Shown here piece by piece: positions 46,018 to 57,834 of a stretch of DNA of 64,000 bases. The position numbers and the translations under genes are program-made. Position 1 is the stretch's first letter; each line of letters begins with the position of its first letter. The notes below the pieces were generated by a model, which saw only the letters and a program-made list of their open reading frames with translations, was not told the DNA's origin and searched no databases. The stretch spans positions 10,242,716 to 10,306,715 of the forward strand of contig JAJEKV010000027.1 in the NCBI GenBank assembly GCA_021234155.1, read 5' to 3'. Source of the stretch: Isoetes taiwanensis (Eukaryota; Streptophyta; Lycopodiopsida; Isoetales; Isoetaceae).

Positions 46018-46516
46018 CTAGTAATGGTGCCCAGCGTTGCTGGGTATAAGTTGGGAACCTGTGAATGTTTTGACTGCAATGAGAAATGCAACAGTAATAA
46101 TCCAATTTTGATTATTACTTTTGTAACTTTTGTTTTGGCTGCAACTTTTGTGACTTTTCATAGGTTTAACATTGTTTAATAGAAACCTAGCTCCTGCATG
46201 TTAGAAGTGTTGCATACTATCGCTGAGAGTGAGTAGAACAACACGGTACTTGTTCGTAGTAATTTTTGAGTGGGAGTAGTGAATTCATGAAGTAGATGTT
46301 TGGTACGTAAGGAAATAATTTTCCCATTTGCTAGCAAATTATTCCATAAGGTTCCTATTGTAGTATAGTGGAATCATAGTATAGATAAGGAGGAATTATA
46401 TGTCGAGCTATAGGGCATTCGTGTTTATATGAGGAACCATGAAGCATTACTTTAAATATAATAACTATGCAAAAAGAACTTGCATAGTTACATTAGCTTT
46501 GGAATATTATTAGATT

Positions 46517-46692
46517 TGGGTTTCAAAGGTGGTGATCCGACTGGGGCCTCAACAGTCATAATTTATATCATTAATCAGAGTTGTAGATGATATAAACCAA
46601 TTGGGTTTCAAAGGTAGTGATTAGATTGGGGCCTCAACAATCATAAATTATATCGTTAATCAGAGATGTAGATGATATAAATCAAAGTTGTA
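46517..46692. repeat. Tandem duplication inside the Helitron
   Basis: TGGGTTTCAAAGGT...GATGATATAAA, ~90 bp, twice with ~10% differences. Non-coding. Confidence 0.7.
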
Positions 46693-47160
46693 AACAATAT
46701 GTGCGATCGTCTTTGTTGTCTAAAATTTCTAACAATTGTTTTGTGTAAGTCTTTGCTATGTGTCTTTCATTCTTGACTTGTCCCTTGGTTTTTAGAAAAA
46801 TGCTCAATTTCATTAACTTAAGAATACTATTAGAAGAGAACTTGACATGTTAATAATACCTTGATCTATCGAATTTGAGCTAAGGTTTAAGTCAGAGTTG
46901 TAAATGATAATGTAAGAATGGTTGTGTGTAAATCTTTGTGCCGTTGCTATATAAGAATGACAGTTACATGGATCTGGGGCGGAGGAATCCTGAGATCACA
47001 TGGTCATCTTGTGTATGCTAGCTCTCAGCTTGGTGGGGAGTTACAGATTCGTCTAAACTCATAGGTTGGGTGGCAAGTTAATCACCGTTTCTGCTGTCCT
47101 TGTGGTTGTGGCCATGTTTTATGATCGTGTGTGGACTTAACTTGATCCAACTTGCTATTC

Positions 47161-47302
47161 TGCCAATGTTAATCAGCCAAGAAATGGCATTCATAGCTGC
47201 AATTTTTTTTTGTGGTTGCTTTGTTGTGTGTTTTTTATTTTTAAAAGAGACCTGCCAATGTTAAGTATCCAAGAAATGGTATTCACAGCTGCAATTTTTT
47301 TC
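47161..47302. repeat. Diverged duplication inside the Helitron
   Basis: CCAATGTTAA...CCAAGAAATGG.ATTCA.AGCTGCAATTTTTT occurs at 47163-47209 and 47252-47300. Non-coding. Confidence 0.6.
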
Positions 47303-48786
47303 TATGGATCCAATTGAGTAATAACGTATGTAGAATGAAAAATAGAGTAGCTTGGTGCACCATTATAAATAAAAGAGTCTATCACTTGAAAAAATGTGAA
47401 GCAAGCTATGCACCTCAATAGCATTAGGTTGGGTGTTGAAATGTGGCTTACCATTGTGTTGCCATGATAAGTTAAAACCCAGGACATCATGGCGCTTTGA
47501 CAAAGTTTGTAACCATTTCTCGCACTAACTTTCCCTTCAAATGAGGTAAACATTCTAAAATGTCATAAGGAAATGTGGAAGAAACTGCAAGACTTTGCCA
47601 AACATTTCCCCTTTCAGCACAATCAACCTTTTTGTTATTATTTATAAATAAGGACACTTTTCATCTATTTCTGATTCCGCACACCATCTAATGCAGCAAA
47701 TAGTATAAATGGCCTTTGTATTCCTTTATTTGGTGTTTCGCTTCTCCCTGCTCTATTTTTTCAAAGAGGCAAACGTATTCCCTCAGAGAAATATTAACTT
47801 CTTCATGGTAGGTCGTATTCTCATGAGAATCTTGAGGCATGAGAAGAAGGAATGCAAAAACGTTACTGTAAATTATGGAACTCCATTATGTGCGAAATAA
47901 AAGCTGGAAGTACCTTTATAGTACATAATTTTGAGGCATGTGCACAATATCCTAAAGCAAAAATAGCTTTGCCAAATTGGACCAACTAAAGCTTCCATTA
48001 AATTGAAGCTGACTTTAATTCAGCAATTATTTACGTACAATTTAAATTGCATCAAAAACATTAGTTGTTGAAAATCAAACAGCGATACCCAATGGCCTTA
48101 TAACTGGTCTACTGTAATAGATAACAATAAAGAACAATTTCTAGTTAAGAGCAATTTGCAGCAATGAAAAGGCAACAAAGTACTTACTGAGACACCTCGG
48201 CTAAGGAAGTCTGACTCTCGTTGGTTTGCTCTGTTCACAAACATGCTTTTTACATATCAATCTGGATTTAAAGCATAAAAAGTTTCAGACAAATCCAATG
48301 AAACAAAAGGGTTCCATTCATATAGTTGGCTGCATAATCTATAAGAATTAAAGTAATGATCCATAAGAATTTGGAAGGTGAGATTCAGATTTCCCTTCCA
48401 TGAAAAGTAAAAAGAGCCAAAATACCTTTTGGGGACAATACTTGAGGCAGCTCAAGTTGCTACGTTTTCCAACTTTCATCCAGATGCTAAGGAGCTGCGA
48501 AAACCATAAGCACAACTTCTTCTAGAATATGTGTCTTTAGCTTGATAAATGTGCAGCGTGTGAATGATAAGAAAGAATTTTGGATGCATTTTCAAGATGG
48601 CTGCAACGGCTACCATTGAATTCATAAAGAACGGAATGAGAATGAAGTTCTTACAGGTATTGTTAGCTCGTGCAAATGATTTTTACTTTCAAAGGGCATA
48701 AGGCATTCATAGTTTAAGCATACAGTAGTTGAGTCAACTAAAATATCTCTAGGCAAGAAATGTTTACCTGTCAGCAGAATGCGCAC

Positions 48787-48892
48787 CTGGATTACGAAAG
48801 AATACGTTTCTGCTGGAAAGCTGGGCAACATCATTCTCTGAGCTGAGAAATCGCCTCTCCAAGGAGCGATTTGGTGGAGTTCCAGCGACCAT
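48787..48892 (-). other. Possible captured first exon in the Helitron
   Basis: ATG in good context (ACCATGG) opens MVAGTPPNRSLERRFLSSEN, then VAQLSSRNVFFRNPG, ending near CCAGGTGCGC (possible donor). A second candidate exon with acceptor and donor lies at ~48190-48235 (ANQRESDFLSRGVS). Same strand as the Helitron, as usual for captured genes. The source gene is not recognised. Confidence 0.35.
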
Positions 48893-48946
48893 GGCAAAGC
48901 TTTGTCACCGTGTGATCGGAGGGTGTAAGTCTAGTAACTGAAATTG

Positions 48947-49072
48947 ATGGAAAGAAGCTCGATAGCATGGCTGCGGCAAGTCATGCTTGTGGAAAACACG
49001 ATAGGAAAACCGGAATTGATGGAAAGAAGGTCGATGCCATGGCTGCGGCAAGGCATGGAAAACACAATAGGG
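48947..49072. repeat. Tandem duplication near the Helitron 5' end
   Basis: GAATTGATGGAAAGAAGGTC...ATGGCTGCGGCAAG.CATG is repeated ~65 bp apart with small indels. Non-coding. Confidence 0.65.
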
Positions 49073-49651
49073 AAAAAGGATTATTAGGGTTAGAAATCAC
49101 ACAAACCGTCTGATCTAAGCCATAGCAAATCTCAGCCGTCCGATTTAGGGCTCCACGCAGGCCGTTGATGGGGTGGAGTTACATTCGTGATTCACGCGGT
49201 ATTTTTTTATTATAGATAGAAGATAGAAGATGCTTGATGTGAGAGTGATAACCATTGGATTGGATTTGGGTTTTTAAATGCCTCCTTGCAAATTGGTTCA
49301 ACGTGGGGCTGTTTGACCCATCTAACTTGTCGAAGTTTGCTGGGGCACGGAATTTTTTATACATTTGTTCTAACCTAGTGGAAGGATATAACTTATCAAA
49401 GGTCTGTTGGTTGTGAGCCACATACGAAACGGAGACTGCCATGTCACAATTCAAGGTTTAAAGCATGACATATGGCAAGTTTAGCAAAACAGTTGCTTTA
49501 CTTTTCCGACTAGGTACTGCTTGGGCTCTGCTTCTCGTTCTTCAATCCGATCCGATGGTCTGCTACAATATCATTCTGGTTGGGGCATTTCAAGGTTCGG
49601 ATTTTACCTCTCCCTAAATTTCTGGTGGTCGCATGTATAGCTTTTCATGCA

Positions 49652-51618
49652 ATGGCTGTAAGAAAGCTGGCGGCCACGTTATCCCGAGACCTGTTGGAGG
49701 ATATACACAAATGCAGCACAAAAAAACAGACTGGTGTAAGCTTGAAATTTATGATGGATTTTGGAGCATATCCCACTGAAAGGAACTTGCTTGCATCTGC
49801 TCAGTTTCTACATAAAGAGCTTCCCATTCGCCTCGCTCATAGGGTTACAGAATTGGAGAATTTACCTAACGGGCTTTCTTCAAAGAGCCCAGTCTTGAAG
49901 GTTCGTAAGATTTCTGTTGTCGGCTCTGATCAAGTCTTGTGCTATATTTTCAATCTGTAACTAATAGATCGTAACAGTCCTAGGGTAGTATTGTCTGTTT
50001 TATTATCAAAGGTAGGGGTGAAAGGGGGAAAAAAAAAACAGAAATCGAAGGAAAATGCAAACTATTTCTTGATGATCAAATGTGGAGCAATAGCTTTTAT
50101 ATTACGTAATTTGCAGGAAACTTCACTATGAAGTATTGTAACAAGGTGTTACTGAAAATGTTTTTTAAAACTTGATATGTCGAAAAGGTTACTGACATTG
50201 ATCATGGTTAATTACAAGTGCCACTTTTATAATATGTATATATGAGACGAGTACCTGTTTTCCTAGAATTTTTTTATGCTCCCTTTGCCTCAAATTAACT
50301 GCGTAAGTACTTCGTTATTTGAATTTCAGGTGCGAGATTGGTATGTTGATTCCTTTAGAGACATACGAGACTTTCCTGAGGTACTCAATGCAGAAGATGA
50401 AATTGAGTTTACTGAACTGATACATGAGATAAAGATGCGCCATAATAATGTACTACCTACCCTGGCCATGGGAGTACGGCAATTGAAGGAAGATATAGGT
50501 CGTAAAGTTGGTTTCTCTGAACTCCCAGAAATTCATCAGTTTCTTGATAGGTTCTATTTGTCTCGTATAGGAATTCGAATGTTGATTGGTAAGTGTATGC
50601 ACTTTCAATTAAGAATCTCAGTTATTCTCTTTACCTGAGGTATGTTCTTTTGTGATGTAGGGCAGCATGTTGCACTTCATGAAAAACATCTGCCTCCAGG
50701 CTACATTGGCCTTATATCTACACGTCTTTCACCCGTTGAGATAGCCCACAGAGCAGTTGCTGATGCACGTGCAGAATGCATGCATAATTATGGAAGTGCT
50801 CCAGACGTCAAAATATATGGCGATCCTAAGCTCACTTTTGCGTATGTCTAGATCAGAAGAAGGAATTATTTCCACCTTGATAATTAGTATGTAGTCAAGT
50901 ATTATGGTGGACAATGTGCAGTAGAATCCAGAAAAAGGAGACGACATGTATCTACAATGTCTAGGATGGTTTTTGATGCCTGGTTGGTTAGATGATGTGC
51001 AATTTCTAATCACAAGTGGCCTGTCTACAGCTATGTCCCTGCTCATTTGCATCAGATGATTTTTGAGCTTGTCAAGAACTCACTTCGTGCAGTTCAAGAA
51101 CGTTACGCTAAAAGTAATACACAAAAGCCCCCTATTCGGGTTGTCATTTCAGATGGCATAGAGGATGTTTCTATCAAGGTATGTGTGAAGGGTGTGATGT
51201 AATTCCATAGCATTACTTTTTAGGGAAGCTGCTTTAGGTGCCCGAGACATTTATGTCATGCAGATTTCTGATGAAGGAGGTGGGATTCCTAGAAGTGGTC
51301 TATCAAAGATATGGACATACTTATATAGCACTGCAAAGATCCCATTTGAAGGCACATCTTTCCAGGAGGACACGCCAAGTGTTATGGCTGGTTATGGTTA
51401 TGGGCTGCCAATAAGTAGATTATATGCAAGATACTTTGGAGGAGACTTGCAAATTATCTCTATGGAAGGCTATGGTAAGTTAATGCATTTTTCATGTCAA
51501 AATGACAACTTGCTTATTTGCATAGATCTTAAATTGATTATTCCTATTGCATGGGACAGGTAATGATGCCTATCTTCATCTCAACAGACTTGGTAATGTA
51601 CAGGAGCCTTTACCATAA
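49652..51618 (+). CDS. PDK: Mitochondrial pyruvate dehydrogenase kinase (six exons)
   Basis: Phosphorylates the E1-alpha subunit of the mitochondrial pyruvate dehydrogenase complex and so switches off acetyl-CoA production. Exons: 49652-49900, 50330-50588, 50661-50841, 51031-51178, 51264-51474, 51560-51618; GT-AG borders and phases join to 368 codons plus TAA, the normal plant PDK length. N-terminal domain: KQTGVSLKFMMDFGAYPTER, SAQFLHKELPIRLAHR, EIHQFLDRFYLSRIGIRMLI. GHKL ATPase domain: ELVKNSLRAVQERY (N box), ISDEGGGIPRSGL (G1), MAGYGYGLPISRLYARYFGG (G2), DAYLHLNRLG near the end. I chose the ATG at 49652 because MAVRKLA matches family N-termini. An in-frame ATG at 49580 would add 24 residues and could serve as a longer presequence. 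No stop or frameshift seen: the one host gene here that looks functional. Confidence 0.9.
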
Positions 51619-51755
51619 TAGTAATAGTAATTATATTCTGAAGGAACTGATATGTATACCAAATGGGAGCTCGTGTATAGAGAAATCTTCATCTCAACAG
51701 ACTTGGGGAGCCTTTGCCGTAATAGTAATTATATTCTGAAGGAACTGATATGTTT
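51577..51755 (+). repeat. Tandem duplication of the PDK last-exon end
   Basis: CATCTCAACAGACTTGG...GAGCCTTTACC and the following GTAATTATATTCTGAAGGAA recur ~110 bp downstream, starting at about 51691. The second copy lacks ~10 bp and has GCCGTAA in place of ACCATAA. It lies after the stop codon, in the 3' UTR. Confidence 0.8.
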
Positions 51756-51759
51756 ATCC

Positions 51760-52290
51760 AATGGAAGCTCACCTATAGCATCTAAACAAGGAATCCCACA
51801 AACTGTATTCCTAGTCTTAAAATATTCAGCTACAAAGATGATGCTAATCCTTCCAATCTCATTTAGAGAGGGTAGACCACCTCAAGGATAACCAATCTCC
51901 CAAAATCTTATTGTAAGGCCGGTATGGCTATGGCAATTTTCAGACGTTCCTTCAGACTATTGTTATTACATCAGTAAATATTGCTAACTAGCAGAACTGC
52001 AGGGTTGAGGCAAAGGTAAGAATTATAAAATATTAATGTGTGCTAGTATGTTCACAGAAGGAACAAAGAAGAGCAAAATTTTGTTTTACCTTTGATCCCG
52101 CTGCTTGATCCTGAACCGCTTCCCTAAAGAAGAAGAAAAAAGGGATATGGGTTTTAAATGTAAAGGTATGTATGGGCCTTTTTCCCTCTCTATTTTCCTA
52201 TATATGTTCATGCAATAGCCCTTCTATTTCTTAACCTCGTTAGTTCAAGTCCTCTTTAGCAGTTTGTTTTTAGTGTGCCTTGCCTTATAC
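51760..52290. other. PDK downstream region
   Basis: AT-rich, no gene recognised; probably 3' UTR and intergenic DNA. Confidence 0.4.
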
Positions 52291-53633
52291 ATGGCCCCTC
52301 CAAAGACCAACTCTAGCGCATCAGAGTCGAAAAAAAGGAAGGCTACCAAACAGGTTTTTGTTTAGTCTGTATTTTTTCCATGGGGTCTCACATGTGGAAT
52401 TTCTATTTGTTCTTATTCTCTTTGTGTCAAACATGTTTAGGCTTGGGAGCTTTTACTAGAAGAGATTAAACAATCATCTCTCCTTGCCAAACTTCATCGA
52501 GCTCCAAAAGGTTTACATTAGGCAGTGCTCACATGCGACATTTGAATTTGTGCGGAATGGAACCAGAGACGTACATAAAAAGGTTGGGAGAGCGAAGAAG
52601 GAGATGGATGAGTTTACCGATTTGGCAAAGAAGAAGAGGGCGAGTCTTACAAAGGAGAAACGGCGTGCCCCGCGATGATGGTATGCGCAATGATGGTTTC
52701 TTTTTTCTTCCCTTTTTGAGTTTTGGTTGTGTTAATGCGACTTTAGTTGTCATTTGCGTTTTCTTGAAGTTCTTTTTAAGGTCGCAAAAATGTTGAGTCG
52801 CGATTCTGATGCTTTAGGGAAGGATGAGGCTACCGAGTTGTTGGGTAGTGTTACCAAAGGCGTTAATCGGTTACCAATGTGCAATCTTTGTACTTTGGTT
52901 ACAATGTGACTATTTTCGAATTGATGGAGATGCAAAACAGTCAAGCCACGAGGTTGATGTCAAGATTAATGCAAATGTATGGGCATGACCATAAGGCAAA
53001 AACTGGATGACAATAGAGAGAAAGGTACCTATCAAATTAATCCCAGTAATTGCGGTTAGAGCTTTTTGAACAAAGATTTTTTCCCGAGTCCAACAGACGT
53101 TGGTAACACTTGATGTAACTGAATTATAGTTTTCTGAACAATAACGTTTGATAATGATAGTTAATGATAATGACAATGATAATGATAATGTTTGATAATG
53201 TTTTCATAGATAATAATAGGATGCAATTTTTCGTTTACTGTAGCACCAGCTTCTTTATTATTTATACATGCAAAATTTTGCTTTTGCAGACAATGTCTGC
53301 ATGATATTGAAACCTATTTATATCTATTGCATTACATGTGTGGGGAGGGAGATGAAATATATAGGGCAATCATCGAATCCTTGGAAACGTATGAAACAAC
53401 ATATGAAGAAGCCAAATAAGAAAATGGCTAAAGATGTTGAGAAGTATGGATGCATTTTGAACATGTTTCAGTTTGAGATATTGGGTCATGCCGCCAATCG
53501 AGACGAGGCGAACATATTAGAAAAGCAATTTATACGGGAGTTTAACACTGTTTTGAATGGCTATAACAATTTGCGTGGCAACCCTTCAAGTTCAAAAAAA
53601 ATTTGGTATTTGAGAAGAAATGGGAAATTATGA
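52291..53633 (+). pseudogene. GIY-YIG nuclease-like gene, possibly multi-exon and partly decayed
   Basis: The last exon (from an acceptor TTTTGCAG at ~53289 to TGA at 53631-53633) codes a compact GIY-YIG fold: IYIYCITCVGREMKYIGQS near 53315-53370, then NPWKRMKQHM (Arg and His at family positions), RDEANILEKQFIREFN (candidate metal-binding Glu) and NGYNNLRGN at the end. The Gly of GIY is replaced (PIYIY). Upstream exon candidates on the same strand are MAPPKTNSSASESKKRKATK (52291-52353, then GT), a coiled, basic piece VHKKVGRAKKEMDEFTDLAK with a frameshift (52440-52675), VAKMLSRDSDALGKDEATEL (~52780-52900) and FELMEMQNSQATRLMSRLM. Such domains occur in homing-type nucleases, repair proteins and Penelope-like elements. 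No RT is adjacent, so its class is open. Confidence 0.55.
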
Positions 53634-53820
53634 AATAAAACGACGTGACATGTAGGGTGCTGAATGTGTTGAGATTTGATACGACCTAACAGCTGTGTGG
53701 CATATATGAATGAGGTACATATATGGTTAATAAATTAGTTTTGTCCAATCCATGTAAGTTTTATTTAGTGGATCAACACTCTTACACTTTGTATGTGCTA
53801 TTCCAAAGTACAAGTTTGAA

Positions 53821-54672
53821 ATGGCGGATTTAAATAGCAACAATAATGCTAGGCATAACATGGAGTTAGAAATGGCTTGTGAGGTGTGTGTGCATTTTAT
53901 TGCCAAATATTAATGGGCTTCATTTTTCGAATCTTGCACTTTTGAAGACAAAGGGGAGCATTTAACCCTATAGATTTAAGAGAAAAACTCATTATTAGCA
54001 TGGAATGGAAATGTATCTTGCAATCTTGGAAATTCATGCTAGAAAAATTTATTATTTATTGAGCTTAAATGCAATTTTTTACATTACATGAGATGACGAA
54101 AATTCCAATGTATAATTGTCATGAGGCATGTTTTCTACTGCTTTGGCTGATCACGGGTTCTGCAAAACCTGCATTGGCTGACAACATTGTCCGTAATCAC
54201 CGTGGCAGGTACCATGCATTCAAAGTGTATTATTTTGCAATGTTTACAATCATGGGGGTAGTAGGGATTCCTAAATGGCTTCATATTGTTGCCTATCTTG
54301 TTGTCATGGTTTGGACCACCAACATTGCCTCACATATGCGCTGTGCATATGCAAAGAAAAAATGCCGCGTATGTTCTTCTTATTTGTAAAAGGTCCATTT
54401 ATACTTTTAATTTGATGCATACAGGCTTTCCATGGGGATGTCTGTAAAGTTTGGGCTTGATTGTTCATGTAGTGGACAATCTAGAAGGATCATCTGTGAT
54501 GTTTGCTGCATGTGCTTTGGACATGTTTTCTTCGTTGCTTATCAATCAGGAGATGTTGCAAGCATATCTAAACATTCAAGACATACATTATTTGAGTAGG
54601 TACATCACAGAATTTCTCTTGCTTTTTCTTGAGCCAATAGAGCAGGAGAATCTCGCCTATGATGTTGATTAG
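53821..54672 (+). other. Putative small membrane protein gene, unidentified
   Basis: MADLNSNNNARHNMELEMAC followed by GTGTGT (53823-53887) may be exon 1. An open stretch to 54389 has two hydrophobic segments (YYFAMFTIMGVVGIPKWLHI and VAYLVVMVWTTNIASHM) and a Cys/Lys end. A second stretch (54451-54672) reads NLEGSSVMFAACALDMF and ends DVD at a TAG. No family recognised. The opening exon resembles that of the neighbouring GIY-YIG gene in style (short, Asn/Ser-rich), so both may belong to one element. Confidence 0.3.
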
Positions 54673-55488
54673 TAAAGATTTATCGTGGTCTGTTATATGT
54701 CAAACTAGACAAGTTCTATGCATTCAGCGTCTGTGCCTGGTCCTTGCTCCTTAGGTGTCTGAGCATGTTTTTCATTGCGTGGAGTTCAAGTAAGGTACAT
54801 GTTTGTTCAACTGGTTCGTTGTTCATGTAAATGCTGCCATAAGGAATATGCTGCAGGACTGGACTTATTAAGAATATGCAGTGGCATACTTTATTTAGGC
54901 AAACAAATTCAGTTGCATGTCTGTGTATTCTCATTGCATTGTAGTTTTTTAACACGATGATTTAGGCAATTCTAGCTCCTTCCAACTTTTGTTGATATTA
55001 AAAATTGCAAACATGGTTCATTTGCGTAATGTTTATGGGTTGGAAAACTTGTATTCTAAGCCCCGGTGAAATTCTTAAGAATGGTCCTTTCTTCAATTAA
55101 TAATGATGAATAAGATATATTTTTGAATATGTTAACATGCTACGTTGTGATAATACAAATTAAGATCACTTGCTATTCTTTGTTTAGGTTGAAACATGCC
55201 AATTTTAGTTAAGTATTGTGCATATTTAACATCTTCAATCATTGGCTATGGGACCTAACAACATGCCAATAAGGAATAAAGCCTTGTTTTGAATGTTGTA
55301 AACTACTTAATCTTGTCTATCTTTGCGTCTTGAGCATTTGATAAAATACTTTTACCAATGACGGGACCTCCCATGGTGCATGAAATTCTTCCTGGTTTGA
55401 ATACCATAGACATGATTTCTTATGTATGTCTGATATTGCAACACAGCAACACCACCACCTGATGATTAGCAATTTAGAAAGGACGATC

Positions 55489-55615
55489 CCTTTGTAGCGA
55501 GTATTGCATTGGTTCTCGCACTTGAAAAGATACAACATGAAGGAATGAAACCAGATGAGGCATCATTTACTAGTATTCTTATTGCATGCAATCGTGCAGG
55601 TCTGCTGTTTAGAAC
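55489..55615 (+). pseudogene. Pentatricopeptide-repeat (PPR) fragment
   Basis: ALEKIQHEGMKPDEASFTSI followed by LIACNRAGLL is one PPR motif (consensus ..M...G..PD..TF..LL.AC...G..). PPR proteins bind organellar RNA. Only ~1.2 repeats are present, with no start or stop, so this is a stray fragment. Confidence 0.7.
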
Positions 55616-56157
55616 TGGATCTTATATACAGTGAGCCATGCCAGATTATTAGTATCCTTCACCTCCAGCCTTCCAAATAAGCAAGGACCCAAAATGCACT
55701 GTAATTCTCTAAGCCTAGGAAAGGAATAGACCTTATAAATCCATCACTCATCGGACATCTATATTCAGCAAATCTTACATGAGTATACTACATACTTTAG
55801 AACCACCATACAAGCTGGTGCACCCTCTTCCTGGACAGCTAATGCTAAATGTACTTTATTCTTTGCTAGGCAGTCGGGCTCGCATTAGTTTTTCTTCCGT
55901 GGTAATTTGAAAATCGGCGGAAGGATCTTCTAGAAAGCTAATACATGCTTGAATCTAATTTTATTATCAATAAAATACAATGCAATAAAAAAGAGTTTTT
56001 AATTCCTTCCTCGAGGATCTATTTTATAGTACATGCTTAATTTCTCATTGTGACCAATTTATATGGCAAAGCAAATGGATGTTGAAGTTGAAAAAGGACT
56101 TTCTCATAACATTCTAACTTTTAGAATGTATTCGTAACAGCCCGTCGAGGTAAAGAA

Positions 56158-57834
56158 TCAACTGTCCTCAGTTGGCAAAGTAGATGAACCCCCTGGAAAT
56201 AATATAGGCCTGTTACATTCACTGCGCAGATAGACTTCCCTGTAAGCTTCCAACAGAGGTAAGTAATGCTCGAAATAATCCTCAGATTTCCATTCTGCTT
56301 CAGTATGTGGCACGTCCTTATACTTCACCAAATATCTGCGTTTAAGACCACGACCCTTATGCCTCATAATCATTTCAGGTTGGTATACTGGATTATCATC
56401 CAGTAACACTGGTTCTGATGCTTGCGGCACTAATTGTGGGTTAACTCCTTTAAATGGCCTGAGATATTCCACATTAAAAGAATTATGCATCTTCCAAGTA
56501 TCGGGCAATTCCAACCTGTAAACATTATCATTTATCTTTTCCGTGATCCTAAAAGGACCATAAAACCTGGTAAGAAGCTTGTGCTTTTTCTGTTCGGAAG
56601 GAGCACGTCTTTCCTTAATGATTCTAATGAACACCCAATCATCCACCTGATATAGAACCTGTCTACGTTTCCTGTTCGCTTGACGAGTGTACCTTTCATG
56701 TGCAACAGTGAGTGCTGCCCTGGTAGATTCTAAAATAGCATCCATATCTTTAGCAACTCGATCTGCCTCCATCACACCTTCTGCCACTTTAATAACAGGA
56801 TTTGAAGGTAAACGTCCCTGTATAACATAAAAAGGTGATAAACCTGTGGCTGAGTGTGTGGCCATATTATAAGCAAACTGAACCACTGGCAGATACCGCT
56901 CTCAATCAGAAACCTGCTCATGTACAAAACTGCGTAGCATGCTCAGAAGAGTTCTATGAGTAACTTCTGTCTGCCCATCCGTCTGAGGATGGAAAGCTGT
57001 GGAGAAATGCATCCTTGTACCTAGATTTGTAAACAATGCTCTCCAAAACTTGCTGCAAAACTTTGAATCTCTGTCAGAAATTATTACCTCTGGCAATCCA
57101 TGGTTCTTAAACACTTCTTTCAAAAATAATCGTGCAGCATCATGAGCTTTTAATGTCTTTTTGCAAGGAATAAAGATTGCATACTTACTGAGACGGTCCA
57201 CAATGGTCCAAACCTGATCATTACCTTGTCTGCTCCGTGGAACATTAACAAAGTCCATACTGATATGCTGAAAAGGTTTTTCCGGGATACTTAGTGCCAT
57301 CAATAATCCTGGTACCTTGGCATGAGAATCTTTAGTTTTCTGACACACAAGACATCTTTCCACAAATGCAACAACATCTTTTCTTATAGTTTTTCAATAG
57401 AAATACTTTGAGACCAAATCATGAGTATTAAAAATACCCCTATGACCTGCTATTGGTACCTCATGGCATTCTCGTAGAACCGTTTCCCTGAATTGTGGAG
57501 TAACACAAAGACAATCTTTGAAAAACAAATATCCTTTGCGTAAATAGAAATTGTCAATAATACGTTGCTGGCTTTCATGCAAATCAATCCAAACACTACC
57601 AAATTCATCATCTTGCTCATACATACCCTTCATTGCCTCAAATGTGCTTTCCCGCCAAAGGGAAAAATTATTCACCTGAATAATGTCATCAAAATGACGC
57701 ACGCGACTAAGAGCATCAGCAACTTTATTTTGTGCACCTGGCTTATAATGAATAGCATTAGTATCAACCCCAAAACGCTGTAACAACTCGGCCCATTTAA
57801 CCCGTTTGAAGTTCGCAGCTGCCTGTTATGCGAT
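56158..57834 (-). mobile_element. Ty3/gypsy chromovirus-type retrotransposon fragment (RNase H end, integrase, chromodomain)
   Basis: Reads on the minus strand from VKWAELLQRFGVDTN and HYKPGAQNKVADALSR (end of RNase H) through ECHEVPIAGHRG and ERCLVCQKTK (integrase HHCC finger) to MDFVNVP, RLSKYAIFIP, SDRDSKFCSKFW and FHPQTDGQTE (integrase core D,D,E). It continues with VQFAYNMATHSATGLSPFYV and a C-terminal chromodomain (RRYLVKYKDVPHTEAEW, then EDYFEHYLPLLEAYRE). The RT and gag are missing to the right, and no LTR was identified. Two TGG-to-TGA stops interrupt it, at 57394-57396 and 56902-56904. Inactive fragment. Confidence 0.9.

Larger units (their letters stand above)
46018..49216 (-). mobile_element. 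Helitron, non-autonomous (3.2 kb)
   Basis: On the minus strand the 5' end reads TCTATAATAAAAAAATACC (from 49216) and the 3' end reads CCCAGCAACGCTGGG, 8 nt, CTAG (ending at 46018). It lies between A and T at the insertion point, with no target duplication. A 5' TC, a GC-rich hairpin shortly before CTRR, and A/T insertion are the Helitron hallmarks. No Rep/helicase gene is present, so it depends on an autonomous partner. Inside are internal tandem duplications and a possible captured exon near the 5' end. Confidence 0.7.
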
